Below, one piece after another: positions 9,398 to 17,858 of a DNA stretch of 64,000 nt; within the stretch, counting starts at the first letter, position 1, and every line of letters starts with the position of its first letter. This DNA comes from Ramlibacter pallidus (GTDB lineage: Bacteria; Pseudomonadota; Gammaproteobacteria; Burkholderiales; Burkholderiaceae_C). Under the pieces are notes generated by a model. It saw only the letters and a program-made list of their open reading frames with translations, made no database searches and was not told the origin of the DNA. Position numbers and translations under genes: made by a program. Where the stretch lies: contig NZ_JADDIV010000005.1 in the NCBI RefSeq assembly GCF_015070875.1, positions 467,085-531,084 on the forward strand. Reading direction: 5' to 3'.

Positions 9398-10438
9398 GTG
9401 AAACTGATTATAGGGGGCGGACCGCCTCCTGCAAGCGCCGGGGTCAGGTTCCTGACCGTGGGGGAGGAATCGGCAGGTCAGCGGCTGGACAATTTCCTCA
9501 TCCGCACGCTCAAGGGCGTGCCGAAGACCCACGTCTACCGGATCATCCGCTCCGGCGAAGTGCGGGTGAACAAGGGGCGGGCGGCGGCGGATGACCGGGT
9601 GGCGGCAGGCGACGTCGTGCGGCTGCCGCCGGTGCGCGTCGCCGAGACGGCGGCGGACGCCCGGCCGGCGCCGGCCCGCGAATTCCCCGTCCTGTTCGAG
9701 GACGAACACCTGCTGGCCATCGACAAGCCGGCCGGGACCGCGGTGCACGGGGGCAGCGGGGTGAGCTTCGGCGTCATCGAACAGCTGCGCCAGGCGCGGC
9801 CGGACGCGAAGCTGCTCGAACTGGTGCACCGGCTGGACCGGGAAACCTCCGGGATCCTGCTGGTGGCCAAGAAGCGGTCGGCGCTCACGAAGCTGCAGGA
9901 CCAGTTCCGCGACCGCGAGACCGGCAAGACCTACCTGGCGCTCGTCACCGGGGCCTGGCCGGCGAAGCTGAAGGTGATCGACCAGCCGCTGCACAAGTAC
10001 CTGCAGGCCGACGGCGAACGCCGGGTGAAGGTGGTGGCGAAGGACGACCCGGACGGGATGCGGTCCATCACCCTGGTGAAGGTGCAGGAGCGGCTGCCGC
10101 TCCTGCACCTTCCGGGGGAGGGCCGGGGCGGGGGCGGCAGCGAGGCGAGCCTGCTCGAAGTCACCATCAAGACCGGCCGCACCCACCAGATCCGCGTGCA
10201 CCTCGCCGCGCAGGGCCACCCCATCGCCGGCGACGACAAGTACGGCGACTTCGAGATGAACAAGGCGCTGCAGAAGGCCGGCCTCAAGCGCATGTTCCTG
10301 CATGCGTGGAGGTTACAGTTCGACCACCCCGCCAGCGGCGAGCGCATCGCCCTGCAGGCCCCCCTTCCCCCCGAGCTGCAGAAATTCGTCGACCATGCCC
10401 GCCACGCGCCCGCGCCAGTACGACCTGATCGCCTTTGA
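9398..10438 (+). CDS. rluC: 23S rRNA pseudouridine synthase RluC
   Basis: Converts uridines in 23S rRNA (positions 955/2504/2580 for the E. coli enzyme) to pseudouridine. The 346-residue protein has an S4 RNA-binding domain (QRLDNFLIRTLKGVPKTHVY, about 27-75) and an RsuA/RluA catalytic domain with the signature HRLDRETSG, catalytic Asp147, and the late motif GRTHQIRVH. The GTG at 9398 is preferred because it places the S4 domain at the usual distance; the open frame extends 96 codons upstream into unlike sequence. It overlaps the next gene by 44 nt. A TATAAT box of the opposite strand lies inside codons 4-5. Confidence 0.93.
   Translation: MKLIIGGGPPPASAGVRFLTVGEESAGQRLDNFLIRTLKGVPKTHVYRIIRSGEVRVNKGRAAADDRVAAGDVVRLPPVRVAETAADARPAPAREFPVLFEDEHLLAIDKPAGTAVHGGSGVSFGVIEQLRQARPDAKLLELVHRLDRETSGILLVAKKRSALTKLQDQFRDRETGKTYLALVTGAWPAKLKVIDQPLHKYLQADGERRVKVVAKDDPDGMRSITLVKVQERLPLLHLPGEGRGGGGSEASLLEVTIKTGRTHQIRVHLAAQGHPIAGDDKYGDFEMNKALQKAGLKRMFLHAWRLQFDHPASGERIALQAPLPPELQKFVDHARHAPAPVRPDRL
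9407..9434 (-). promoter_or_regulatory. Candidate sigma-70 promoter for rne
   Basis: On the minus strand TTGCAG (9429-9434) and a perfect TATAAT (9407-9412) are 16 bp apart. Transcription would start near 9400 and run about 500 nt before the rne ATG. The -35 box matches only in its first three bases, so the call rests mainly on the -10 box and on the known habit of rne to have a long leader. Confidence 0.45.
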
Positions 10439-11063
10439 CTGGGACGGCACGCTGTTCGACTCGACGAAGATCATCGTGCGCTGCATCCAGCGCGCGGTCG
10501 CCGACGTCGGCGGGACGGTGCCCACCGACGACGCTGCCGCGTACGTGATCGGCATGGGGCTGATGGAGGCGCTGGCCCATGCGGCGCCCGACGTGCCGCG
10601 GGAGAAATACGCCGAGCTCGGCGCGGCCTATCGCAAGTACTACATCGCCCACCACGAGGACCTGGTCCTCTTCGACGGCGTGCTCCCCATGCTGACCGAC
10701 CTGCGCAAGCGGAACCACTGGCTGGCGGTCGCCACGGGCAAGTCGCGCCGCGGGCTCGACGAAGTCCTGCACAGCGTGCAGCTCAAGGGCGTGTTCGACG
10801 GTTCGCGCACCGCGGACGAGACGGCCGGGAAGCCGCATCCCCTGATGCTGCAGGAGCTGATGCGCGAGTTCGGCACGGAACCGGAGCGCACGCTGATGAT
10901 CGGCGACACCACGCACGACCTGCAGATGGCCGTGAACGCCGGCTGCGCCAGCATCGGCGTGGGCTACGGCGCCCATGCCATCGACGGTTTCGAGGCGCTG
11001 GGGCCGCGTGCCGTCGTCCATTCCGTCCCCGAGCTCCACGCCTGGCTGCTGGAGCACGCATGA
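10395..11063 (+). CDS. HAD-superfamily hydrolase, phosphoglycolate-phosphatase-like
   Basis: 222-residue haloacid-dehalogenase-type phosphatase. Motif I is FDWDGTLFDS with nucleophile Asp15 and acid/base Asp17; motif II is ATGKSRRG; motif III is the Lys of GKPHP; motif IV is GDTTHD near 169-173. The cap domain between motifs I and II is helical, as in the Gph/phosphoglycolate phosphatase class, but the substrate cannot be read from sequence. ATG 10395 lies within the end of rluC (44-nt overlap), and the stop overlaps the next start as ATGA. The location next to rluC is common in Burkholderiales. Confidence 0.88.
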   Translation: MPATRPRQYDLIAFDWDGTLFDSTKIIVRCIQRAVADVGGTVPTDDAAAYVIGMGLMEALAHAAPDVPREKYAELGAAYRKYYIAHHEDLVLFDGVLPMLTDLRKRNHWLAVATGKSRRGLDEVLHSVQLKGVFDGSRTADETAGKPHPLMLQELMREFGTEPERTLMIGDTTHDLQMAVNAGCASIGVGYGAHAIDGFEALGPRAVVHSVPELHAWLLEHA

Positions 11064-11443
11064 AAGGCCTGGCGGAGGACGCGGACCGCGTGCCGCTGTG
11101 CCATTCGGCCGACCTCGTCGACGGCGGCCTGGCGGTGCCGTTCGACGTGGTGTACGGCGGCCAGACCTGCCGCGCCTTCGCCATCCGCTACGAAGGTCGC
11201 GTGCTCGCCTACCTGAATCGCTGCACCCACGTGGCGATGGAAATGGACTGGCAGCCGAACCGCTTCTTCGACGACACCGGGCGCTGGCTGCTTTGCAGCA
11301 CCCACGGCGCCGCCTACCGGCCGGACACCGGCGCCTGCGCGGGCGGCCCCTGCCGGGGCGGCCTGGTGGGCATCGAGCTCAGCGAGAGCGACGGGGTGGT
11401 GCACTGGCATACTGCCTGGAACCTGCAACCGATTGCCTTCTGA
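11060..11443 (+). CDS. Small Rieske [2Fe-2S] protein
   Basis: 127-residue single-domain Rieske protein. The cluster ligands are visible as Cys55-X-His57 and Cys79-X2-His82 (CTH and CSTHG), with a 21-residue spacer that is slightly longer than in classical ferredoxins. No signal peptide or membrane helix is present, so it should be cytoplasmic. Stand-alone Rieske domains often serve as ferredoxins for oxygenases, but no oxygenase is near; here the gene is coupled to a HAD phosphatase (ATGA overlap) and followed 1 nt later by sppA. The electron partner is unknown. Confidence 0.85.
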   Translation: MKGLAEDADRVPLCHSADLVDGGLAVPFDVVYGGQTCRAFAIRYEGRVLAYLNRCTHVAMEMDWQPNRFFDDTGRWLLCSTHGAAYRPDTGACAGGPCRGGLVGIELSESDGVVHWHTAWNLQPIAF

Positions 11444-11444
11444 C

Positions 11445-12461
11445 ATGAACGAGAACGACCTGCCGCCGCCGCCGGCAAACCCGCCGGCGGCCCCCCCCGC
11501 CACCGGTCATGCCGCGCCGCGCGGCCTCACGCCCGGCTGGGAGCGCGAAACGCTGGAGAAGCTGCTGTTCGCCACGCTGGCGGAGCAGCGCGCGCAGCGC
11601 CGCTGGCGCATGTTCTCGCGGCTCACCTGGCTGGCGCTGTTCCTGTTCGTCATCTGGGCGCTGGGCTTCAAGGGCGGCGCGCCGGCCGCCGACAAGGCAC
11701 TGGCCCACACGGCCGTCATCGAGATCGAAGGCGAGATCGGCCCCGACCAGGAGGCGAACGCCGAATTCATCATCGCGGCCGCCAAGGCGGCGTTCGAGGA
11801 TGCGGGCGCGCAGGGCGTGGTGCTCCTGATCAACTCGCCGGGGGGCAGCCCGGTGCAGGCGGGCATCATCAGCGACGAACTGCGCCGGCTGAAGGCGCGC
11901 TACAAGAAGCCGCTGTACGCCGTGGTGGAGGAGTCCTGCGCCTCGGCCGCGTACTACATCGCGGCGTCGGCCGACAACATCTACGTCGACAAGGCCAGCA
12001 TCGTCGGCAGCATCGGCGTGCTGATGGAAGGCTTCGGCTTCGTCGGGTTGATGGAGAAGCTGGGCGTGGAACGCCGGCTGCTCACCGCGGGCGAGAACAA
12101 GGGCTTCCTCGACCCGTTCAGCCCGCAGACGGAGACGCACCGCCTGCACGCGCAGCAGATGCTGGACCAGGTGCACAAGCAGTTCATCGACGTGGTCAAG
12201 ACCGGCCGCGGCAAGCGCCTGAAGGCCGACATGCCGGAGCTGTTCAGCGGCCTGTTCTGGACCGGCCAGCAGGCGGTGGAACTGGGCCTGGCCGACCAGC
12301 TGGGCAATCTCGACTTCGTCGCCCGCGAGGTGGTGAAGGCCGAGGAACTGGTGGACTACACGCGCCGCGAGAACATCGGCGAGAAGCTGGTCAAGCGTTT
12401 CGGCGCGGCGATCGGCGAAGGCGCCATCAAGGCCCTCCGCGCGACGCAGCCGATGCGCTGA
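11445..12461 (+). CDS. sppA: Signal peptide peptidase SppA, short form (family S49)
   Basis: Membrane-bound serine protease that cleaves residual signal peptides. The 338-residue protein has a Pro-rich cytoplasmic lead, one membrane helix (about 62-80, LTWLALFLFVIWALGF), and a single S49 domain. The catalytic dyad can be read as Ser167 in CASAAYY and Lys219 in GENKGF; their spacing of 52 residues equals that of the Bacillus short SppA (Ser147/Lys199). NSPGGSP is the oxyanion-loop motif. ATG 11445 follows the Rieske stop by 1 nt; a frame extension upstream adds only four residues. It converges on the next minus-strand gene with a 3-bp gap. Confidence 0.92.
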   Translation: MNENDLPPPPANPPAAPPATGHAAPRGLTPGWERETLEKLLFATLAEQRAQRRWRMFSRLTWLALFLFVIWALGFKGGAPAADKALAHTAVIEIEGEIGPDQEANAEFIIAAAKAAFEDAGAQGVVLLINSPGGSPVQAGIISDELRRLKARYKKPLYAVVEESCASAAYYIAASADNIYVDKASIVGSIGVLMEGFGFVGLMEKLGVERRLLTAGENKGFLDPFSPQTETHRLHAQQMLDQVHKQFIDVVKTGRGKRLKADMPELFSGLFWTGQQAVELGLADQLGNLDFVAREVVKAEELVDYTRRENIGEKLVKRFGAAIGEGAIKALRATQPMR

Positions 12462-12464
12462 GCG

Positions 12465-13223
12465 TCAGGGGCCGATTGCGAACACGGCGGGCCGGCCACC
12501 GACCGGCGCCGGCCGCTGCTTCCAGTCCGCCACGCTGGCCGTGCGGCACTGCGCGTCGGGCAGGGTCAGTCCCGACGCGATCGCCACCCGCGTGGCTGGC
12601 TTCAGGCCCTGCAGCAGCGCCTGCCAGAGTGCCGCGTTGCGGTAAGGCGTTTCGATGAACATTTGCGTCTGGCCTGTCTTCACGGCGAGCGCTTCCAGTT
12701 CGCGCAGGCGCTGGGTGCGCGCCGCGGCGTCCTGCGGCAGGTAGCCGACGAAGGCGAAGCTCTGGCCGTTGAGGCCGCTGGCGGCGAGGGCCAGCAGCAG
12801 CGACACGGGCCCGACGAGGGGAACCACCTCCAGGCCGAGCTCGTGCGCGGCGCGAACGACGGATGCGCCCGGGTCGGCGACCGCGGGCATCCCGGCTTCG
12901 CTGATCAGCCCGACGTCATGGCCCTGCAGGGCCGCCTGCAGCAGGCCGCGCGCATCGAAGGCAGCGGGCCCGTGGTCGCCTTTCTTGTGCACCTCCCGCG
13001 GGAGTTCGGTGATCGCCTGCTGCTGCAGAGGCGCCGCCAGCGGCTGGACTTCGCCGACCCGCTTGAGGAAGGCGCGCGCCGACTTCGCGTTCTCGCAGAT
13101 CCAGTGCGTCAGGCGGGCCGCGGCGGCGACCGTTCCGACCGGCAGCACGTCGCGCAGGTCGCCCTGCGGGTCGCAGCCGAAGTCGAGCGGCGTCGGGACG
13201 AGGTAGAGGCGTCCGTGCGGCAT
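12465..13223 (-). CDS. SAM-dependent methyltransferase of the tetrapyrrole-methylase fold, RsmI-like
   Basis: 252-residue protein related to RsmI, the enzyme that 2'-O-methylates C1402 of 16S rRNA. It has the N-terminal LYLVPTPL, the segment LISEAGMPAVADPG, and VPLVGPVSLLLALAASG-type sequence of the family. It is more divergent than true RsmI (which has an LVSDAGTP-like motif), and Burkholderiales usually encode a second, closer RsmI elsewhere, so the substrate is uncertain. The start ATG overlaps the maf stop (TGATG), indicating an operon maf then this gene. Confidence 0.82.
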   Translation of the reverse strand: MPHGRLYLVPTPLDFGCDPQGDLRDVLPVGTVAAAARLTHWICENAKSARAFLKRVGEVQPLAAPLQQQAITELPREVHKKGDHGPAAFDARGLLQAALQGHDVGLISEAGMPAVADPGASVVRAAHELGLEVVPLVGPVSLLLALAASGLNGQSFAFVGYLPQDAAARTQRLRELEALAVKTGQTQMFIETPYRNAALWQALLQGLKPATRVAIASGLTLPDAQCRTASVADWKQRPAPVGGRPAVFAIGP

Positions 13224-13837
13224 CAGAAGACGGGCAGCCCGGCCGCCCGCAGCATGCGGCAGGTGCGGATCAGCGGCAGGCCGACCAGCGCGGTGGGATC
13301 GTCGCTCTCGATGGCTTCGAGCAGCGCGATGCCGAGTCCTTCGCTCTTGGCGCTGCCGGCGCAGTCGTAGGGCTGCTCGGCGCGCAGGTAGGCCTCGATC
13401 TCCGCATCGTCCAGCGTCCGGAAGCGCACGCGCACCGGCGCCAGGTCGTGCTGCGCGAAGCCGCTGTCGAGGCACAGCACCGCCAGCGCGGTCTGGAAGA
13501 TGACGGTGCGGCCGCTCATGCGGCGCAACTGCGAGACCGCGTTGGCGTGGTTGCCCGGCTTGCCGAGCGGCTCGCCGTCGAGGTCCGCCACCTGGTCCGA
13601 CCCGATCACGACGGCGCCGGGATGCCGCGCCGCGACGGCGGCGGCCTTGGCCGCGGCGAGGCGGCGCGCGAGCTCCGCAGGCGCCTCGCCGGCGTGCGGC
13701 GTCTCGTCGACGTGCGGCGGCTCCACGGTGAAGGGCAGCCGCAGCCGGGAGAGCAGTTCGCGCCGGTACACGGAGGTGGACCCGAGCACCAGGGGGCGTG
13801 CCGCAGAGGCAGGACGGGGAGGCTGCATCCGCCGCAT
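13223..13837 (-). CDS. Maf-family nucleotide pyrophosphatase (YceF type)
   Basis: 204-residue Maf/HAM1-superfamily protein. LVLGSTSVYRRELLSRLRLPF is the family N-terminal signature; IGSDQVADLDGEPLGKP and the AGSAKSEGLG segment place it in the YceF group, which hydrolyses 7-methyl-GTP rather than dTTP/UTP. Met1 (13837) or Met4 (13828) could be the start; both precede the conserved core. It is divergently arranged with yceD (17 bp between starts), so both promoters must lie inside the neighbouring reading frames or be very compact. Confidence 0.88.
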   Translation of the reverse strand: MRRMQPPRPASAARPLVLGSTSVYRRELLSRLRLPFTVEPPHVDETPHAGEAPAELARRLAAAKAAAVAARHPGAVVIGSDQVADLDGEPLGKPGNHANAVSQLRRMSGRTVIFQTALAVLCLDSGFAQHDLAPVRVRFRTLDDAEIEAYLRAEQPYDCAGSAKSEGLGIALLEAIESDDPTALVGLPLIRTCRMLRAAGLPVF

Positions 13838-13854
13838 TCTCTTACACTGGCCGG

Positions 13855-14397
13855 ATGGCCAAGGACCACGACCCGCACCGCCTGGACGTCCGCCGCTTCG
13901 CCGAGGAAGGCGCCGCGCTGGAATCCACCGACGCCCTGCGCGAATACCGCCGGCTGGTGGCCGAAACCGAAGGGGCCGACCTCGCGCGCAGCGTGCATTG
14001 GCAGGCGCGCGGCGAGATCCTCAACCCGCACCACCACCAGCCGCAGGTCTGGGTGCACCTCGAGGCCGACGCCTCGCTGCCGCTGGTGTGCCAGCGCTGC
14101 CTGGGCCCGGTGGACGTGCCGCTGGAGGTGAACCGTTCCTTCCGCTTCGTCGCCGACGAAGCCACGGCCGCCGCCGAGGATGACGCGACGGAGGAGGACC
14201 TGCTGGGGTTGTCGCGCAGTTTCGACCTGAAGGAACTGGTGGAAGACGAATTGCTGATGGAGGTGCCGGTGGCCCCGATGCACGGCACCTGCCCCGAGCC
14301 CGTGAAAATGTCCGCGGCCGACGCCGGCTTCGAGGAGGCCGTGGCCGAAAAGGTGCATCCGTTCGCGGTGCTGGGACGGCTCAAGACCGGCAAGTAG
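13855..14397 (+). CDS. yceD: YceD / DUF177 protein, 23S rRNA accumulation factor family
   Basis: 180-residue protein of the YceD family, linked in bacteria and chloroplasts to 23S rRNA accumulation. Visible hallmarks are the CQRC pair (Cys79, Cys82) followed by a beta strand and an acidic stretch (EDDATEEDLLGL), then DLKELVEDELLMEVPVAP and a late Cys-Pro (GTCPEP). ATG 13855 gives MAKDHDPHRLDVRRF, fitting family starts. It lies directly upstream of rpmF, an arrangement conserved across most proteobacteria, though here a TATAAT box lies between the two. Confidence 0.9.
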   Translation: MAKDHDPHRLDVRRFAEEGAALESTDALREYRRLVAETEGADLARSVHWQARGEILNPHHHQPQVWVHLEADASLPLVCQRCLGPVDVPLEVNRSFRFVADEATAAAEDDATEEDLLGLSRSFDLKELVEDELLMEVPVAPMHGTCPEPVKMSAADAGFEEAVAEKVHPFAVLGRLKTGK

Positions 14398-14416
14398 CGC
14401 GGGAGGCGGCTTGGGC

Positions 14417-14422
14417 TATAAT
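14417..14422 (+). promoter_or_regulatory. -10 box upstream of rpmF
   Basis: A perfect TATAAT sits 20 bp after the yceD stop and about 130 bp before the rpmF ATG. No good -35 hexamer is found 16-18 bp upstream (that stretch overlaps the yceD stop). It probably gives rpmF its own strong transcript with a leader of about 125 nt. Confidence 0.5.
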
Positions 14423-14552
14423 CGTGGGCTTCGCGCCGCCAGGGCATGCTTCGCACATCGCGGGGAGCCGGCCAGAGCGCGCCTCGTCCAACCGTCCAAC
14501 CCGCTGCCAGCCAGGGCCCCGTCCTGCGGCGCATTGAATCCAGGAGCCCGTC

Positions 14553-14735
14553 ATGGCCGTCCAGCAAAACAAGAAGTCGCCTTCCAAGCGCGGCATGCAC
14601 CGTTCGCACAACGCGCTGACCGTGCCGGGCATCGCGGTGGAGCCCACCACGGGCGAAACCCACCTGCGCCACCACATCAGCCCCACCGGCTTCTACCGTG
14701 GCCGCAAGGTGCTGAAGACCAAGAACGACGCCTGA
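14553..14735 (+). CDS. rpmF: 50S ribosomal protein L32
   Basis: 60-residue large-subunit protein. The sequence begins [19 protein letters not shown] and ends [15 protein letters not shown] plus a short tail, the standard proteobacterial L32. There are no CXXC zinc pairs, so this is the zinc-independent form. It lies between yceD and plsX, the conserved junction of ribosome and fatty-acid genes, and is followed by its own terminator at 14754-14787. Confidence 0.98.
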   Translation: MAVQQNKKSPSKRGMHRSHNALTVPGIAVEPTTGETHLRHHISPTGFYRGRKVLKTKNDA

Positions 14736-14753
14736 CCACCGGTCCAGGCAGGG

Positions 14754-14787
14754 GGCCCGGCTGCGCAAGGCAGGCCGGGCCTTTTTT
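14754..14787 (+). terminator. Intrinsic terminator after rpmF
   Basis: GGCCCGGC and GCCGGGCC form an 8-bp GC stem with a 12-nt loop, directly followed by six T. It separates rpmF from plsX, whose ATG is 45 nt downstream; the fatty-acid genes may depend on read-through or a separate promoter. Confidence 0.85.
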
Positions 14788-14832
14788 CTTGCGCGCCCCG
14801 CACCTCTTCCGTTTGCCCCTACAGTTCACGCC

Positions 14833-15888
14833 ATGACGACGACCACCCTGGCTGTCGATTGCATGGGCGGCGACCACGGCCCCCGCGTCACGCTGGCGGC
14901 CTGCCGCAACTTCCTGGAGGCGCACCCCGAAGCGCAGCTCCTGCTGGTCGGCCTGCCCGCCGAACTGGCCGCCCTGCAGCATCCCCGCGCCCGCATCGTG
15001 CCCGCCACCGAGGTGGTGACCATGGACGACGCGGTCGAGGTCGCCCTGCGCCGCAAGAAGGATTCGTCCATGCGCGTGGCGATCCAGCAGGTGAAGGACG
15101 GCCAGGCGCAGGTGGCGGTCTCCGCCGGCAACACCGGCGCGCTGATGGCGCTCGCGCGCTACCTCCTGAAGACCCTGGACGGGATCGACCGCCCCGCGAT
15201 CGCCACGCACCTGCCCAATGCGAAGGGCGGGGCGACGACGGTGCTGGACCTGGGCGCCAACGTCGACTGCACCGAGCACCACCTGCTGCAGTTCGCGGTG
15301 ATGGGCTCCGCGCTGGTGTCCGCCTTCGGCGAGGACAACAGCCCGTCGGTGGGCCTGTTGAACATCGGCGAGGAAGTGATCAAGGGCAACGAGGTGATCA
15401 AGCGCGCCGGCGAACTGCTGCGGGCGGCTGGCGCGGCGGGCGACCTCAACTTCTACGGCAACGTGGAAGGCAACGACATCTTCAAGGGCACGACCGACAT
15501 CGTGGTGTGCGACGGCTTCGTGGGCAACGTCGCGCTCAAGACGAGCGAAGGCGTCGCCTCCCTGATCAGCGGCTTCCTGAAGGAAGAGTTCACGCGCAAC
15601 CCGCTCACCAAGCTGGCCGCCATCGCCGCGTATCCGGTGCTGTCCGCGCTCAAGAAGCGCGTGGACTACCGCCGCTACAACGGCGCCGCCCTGCTGGGGC
15701 TGCGCGGTCTGGTGTTCAAGAGCCACGGTTCGGCCGACGAACTGGCCTTCGAGCAGGCGCTGAACCGCGCGTATGATGCGGCCCGGAACAATCTGCTCGA
15801 CCGCGTCCAGGCCCGGATCGCGCATGCCCGGCCCCTGCTGGCGGGCGGCGACGAGGATGCCCGGCCCGTGGAAGCGGCGGTCACCTGA
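14833..15888 (+). CDS. plsX: Phosphate acyltransferase PlsX
   Basis: Forms acyl-phosphate from acyl-ACP, feeding PlsY in phospholipid synthesis. The 351-residue protein shows the family N-terminus [12 protein letters not shown], the [15 protein letters not shown] segment, and [11 protein letters not shown] followed by [13 protein letters not shown] and [11 protein letters not shown]. The start ATG 14833 is standard ([14 protein letters not shown]). The stop is 2 nt from fabH, so it is the first gene of the plsX-fabH-fabD-fabG run. Confidence 0.97.
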   Translation: MTTTTLAVDCMGGDHGPRVTLAACRNFLEAHPEAQLLLVGLPAELAALQHPRARIVPATEVVTMDDAVEVALRRKKDSSMRVAIQQVKDGQAQVAVSAGNTGALMALARYLLKTLDGIDRPAIATHLPNAKGGATTVLDLGANVDCTEHHLLQFAVMGSALVSAFGEDNSPSVGLLNIGEEVIKGNEVIKRAGELLRAAGAAGDLNFYGNVEGNDIFKGTTDIVVCDGFVGNVALKTSEGVASLISGFLKEEFTRNPLTKLAAIAAYPVLSALKKRVDYRRYNGAALLGLRGLVFKSHGSADELAFEQALNRAYDAARNNLLDRVQARIAHARPLLAGGDEDARPVEAAVT

Positions 15889-15890
15889 GA

Positions 15891-16868
15891 ATGAACAAGT
15901 ATTCCCGGATCACGGGCACCGGCAGTTTCCTGCCCCCGAAGCGCGTGACCAATGCGGAGCTGGCGGCCCAGCTGGCCGCCACCGGCGTCGAGACTTCGGA
16001 TGAATGGATCGTGGAGCGCACGGGCATCCGCGCGCGCCACTTCGCCGAACCGGAGGTCTCGACCAGCGACCTGGGCGTGCAGGCCGCGCGCAACGCCCTG
16101 GAAGCCGCGGGCCGCAAGCCGTCCGACGTCGACCTGATCATCGTCGCCACTTCGACGCCGGACATGGTGTTCCCGTCCTCGGCGACCATCCTGCAGAACA
16201 AGCTCGGCATCGCCGGCTGCGCCGCGTTCGACGTGCAGGCCGTGTGCAGCGGCTTCGTGTACGCGCTGACCGTCGCCGACGCGATGGTCCGCACCGGCAG
16301 CGCGAAATGCGCGCTGGTGATCGGCGCCGAGGTGTTCTCGCGCATCCTCGACTTCGGCGACCGCACCACCTGCGTGCTGTTCGGCGACGGCGCCGGCGCC
16401 GTGGTGCTGGAGGCGTCCGACACGCCCGGCATCCTGGCGAGCGACCTGCATGCCGACGGCAAGCACGTCGAGATCCTGTGCGTGCCCGGCACCGTGTTCG
16501 GCGGCAAGGTGCACGGCAACCCGCTGCTGCGCATGGACGGCCAGGCCGTGTTCAAGCTGGCCGTCGGCGTGCTGGAAGAGGCCGCCCGCGCCACGCTGGC
16601 CAAGGCCGGCAAGACCGAGGCCGACATCGACTGGCTCATCCCGCACCAAGCCAACATCCGCATCATGCAGGGCACGGCGAAGAAGCTGAAGCTGCCGATG
16701 GACAAGCTGGTCGTCACCGTGGACCAGCACGGCAACACGTCGGCCGCGTCGATCCCGCTCGCGCTGGACGTCGCGGTGCGCAGCGGCAAGGTGCGCAAGG
16801 GCGACACGCTCATGCTGGAAGGCGTCGGCGGCGGCTTCACCTGGGGCGCGGTGCTGCTGGATTTCTGA
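15891..16868 (+). CDS. fabH: Beta-ketoacyl-ACP synthase III
   Basis: Condenses acetyl-CoA with malonyl-ACP to start fatty-acid synthesis. The 325-residue enzyme has the catalytic triad Cys119 (AVCSGF), His252 (PHQANIR) and Asn282 (GNTSAAS), and ends in [13 protein letters not shown], as in E. coli FabH. The N-terminal [15 protein letters not shown] is typical. It follows plsX by 2 nt and precedes fabD by 39 nt. Confidence 0.97.
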   Translation: MNKYSRITGTGSFLPPKRVTNAELAAQLAATGVETSDEWIVERTGIRARHFAEPEVSTSDLGVQAARNALEAAGRKPSDVDLIIVATSTPDMVFPSSATILQNKLGIAGCAAFDVQAVCSGFVYALTVADAMVRTGSAKCALVIGAEVFSRILDFGDRTTCVLFGDGAGAVVLEASDTPGILASDLHADGKHVEILCVPGTVFGGKVHGNPLLRMDGQAVFKLAVGVLEEAARATLAKAGKTEADIDWLIPHQANIRIMQGTAKKLKLPMDKLVVTVDQHGNTSAASIPLALDVAVRSGKVRKGDTLMLEGVGGGFTWGAVLLDF

Positions 16869-16907
16869 AGCCGGGACCCGGCTTCGGCACGAACATTCGA
16901 GGACGAC

Positions 16908-17858
16908 ATGAAACCGTTCGCTTTCGTCTTTCCGGGACAGGGCTCGCAAGCCGTCGGCATGCTGGACGCGTGGGGCGACCACCCCGCCGTGCGCGACACG
17001 CTGAAGGAAGCGTCCGATGCGCTCGGCGAGGACGTCGGCCGCCTGGTCCGCGAGGGCCCGAAGGAAGCCCTGGCGCTCACCACCAACACGCAACCCGTGA
17101 TGCTGGTGGCCGGCATCGCGGCGTACCGCGCATGGCGCGCCGAGGGCGGCGCCGAACCGGCCGTCGTGGCCGGCCATTCCCTCGGCGAATACACCGCGCT
17201 GGTGGCCTCGGGTGCGCTGACGCTGGCCGATGCCGCGCCTCTCGTGCGCTTCCGCGCGCAGGCCATGCAGGAAGCCGTGCCCGTGGGCACGGGCGCGATG
17301 GCCGCGATCCTCGGCCTCGACGCGCAGAAGGTCATCGAAGGCTGCGCCGAAGCGCTGCGCAGCCTGGGCACCAACAGCGGCGAAGCGGTGGAAGCCGCGA
17401 ACTTCAACGATCCCGCGCAGACGGTGATCGCCGGCAGCAAGGCCGCCGTCGACCGCGCCTGCGAGATGCTCAAGGGCATGGGCGCCAAGCGTGCGTTGCT
17501 GCTGCCGGTGTCCGCGCCCTTCCATTCCAGCCTGATGAAGCCGGCGGCCGAGAAGCTCCGCGAGCGCCTGGCCGCCACGCCGCTGCAGGCGCCGCGGATC
17601 CCGGTGGTGAACAACATCGAGGTGCAGGTCGAAACCGATCCGGACCGGATCCGCGCCGCCCTGTACCAGCAGGCGTTCGGCCCGGTGCGCTGGGTGGAAT
17701 GCGTGCGCGCGATCCAGCAGCGCGGCGTGACGACGATCATCGAATGCGGTCCGGGCAAGGTGCTGGCCGGCCTGGTGAAGCGGGTCGATCCGGCCCTGGT
17801 GTCCGGCGCCGTGTACGACCCGGCGACGCTCGCCGAAGCGAAAGGGCTGCTCGCATGA
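16908..17858 (+). CDS. fabD: Malonyl-CoA:ACP transacylase
   Basis: Transfers malonyl from CoA to acyl carrier protein. The 316-residue protein has the N-terminal FPGQGSQ motif, nucleophile Ser91 in GHSLGEY, and His206 in APFHSSLM, the expected Ser-His pair. The stop overlaps the fabG start as ATGA, so the two are translationally coupled. Confidence 0.97.
   Translation: MKPFAFVFPGQGSQAVGMLDAWGDHPAVRDTLKEASDALGEDVGRLVREGPKEALALTTNTQPVMLVAGIAAYRAWRAEGGAEPAVVAGHSLGEYTALVASGALTLADAAPLVRFRAQAMQEAVPVGTGAMAAILGLDAQKVIEGCAEALRSLGTNSGEAVEAANFNDPAQTVIAGSKAAVDRACEMLKGMGAKRALLLPVSAPFHSSLMKPAAEKLRERLAATPLQAPRIPVVNNIEVQVETDPDRIRAALYQQAFGPVRWVECVRAIQQRGVTTIIECGPGKVLAGLVKRVDPALVSGAVYDPATLAEAKGLLA

Noticed and set aside
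13448..14183. Two overlapping plus-strand frames over maf and the yceD start
   Set aside because: Both lack family features and overlap the well-supported Maf (minus) and YceD (plus) genes.
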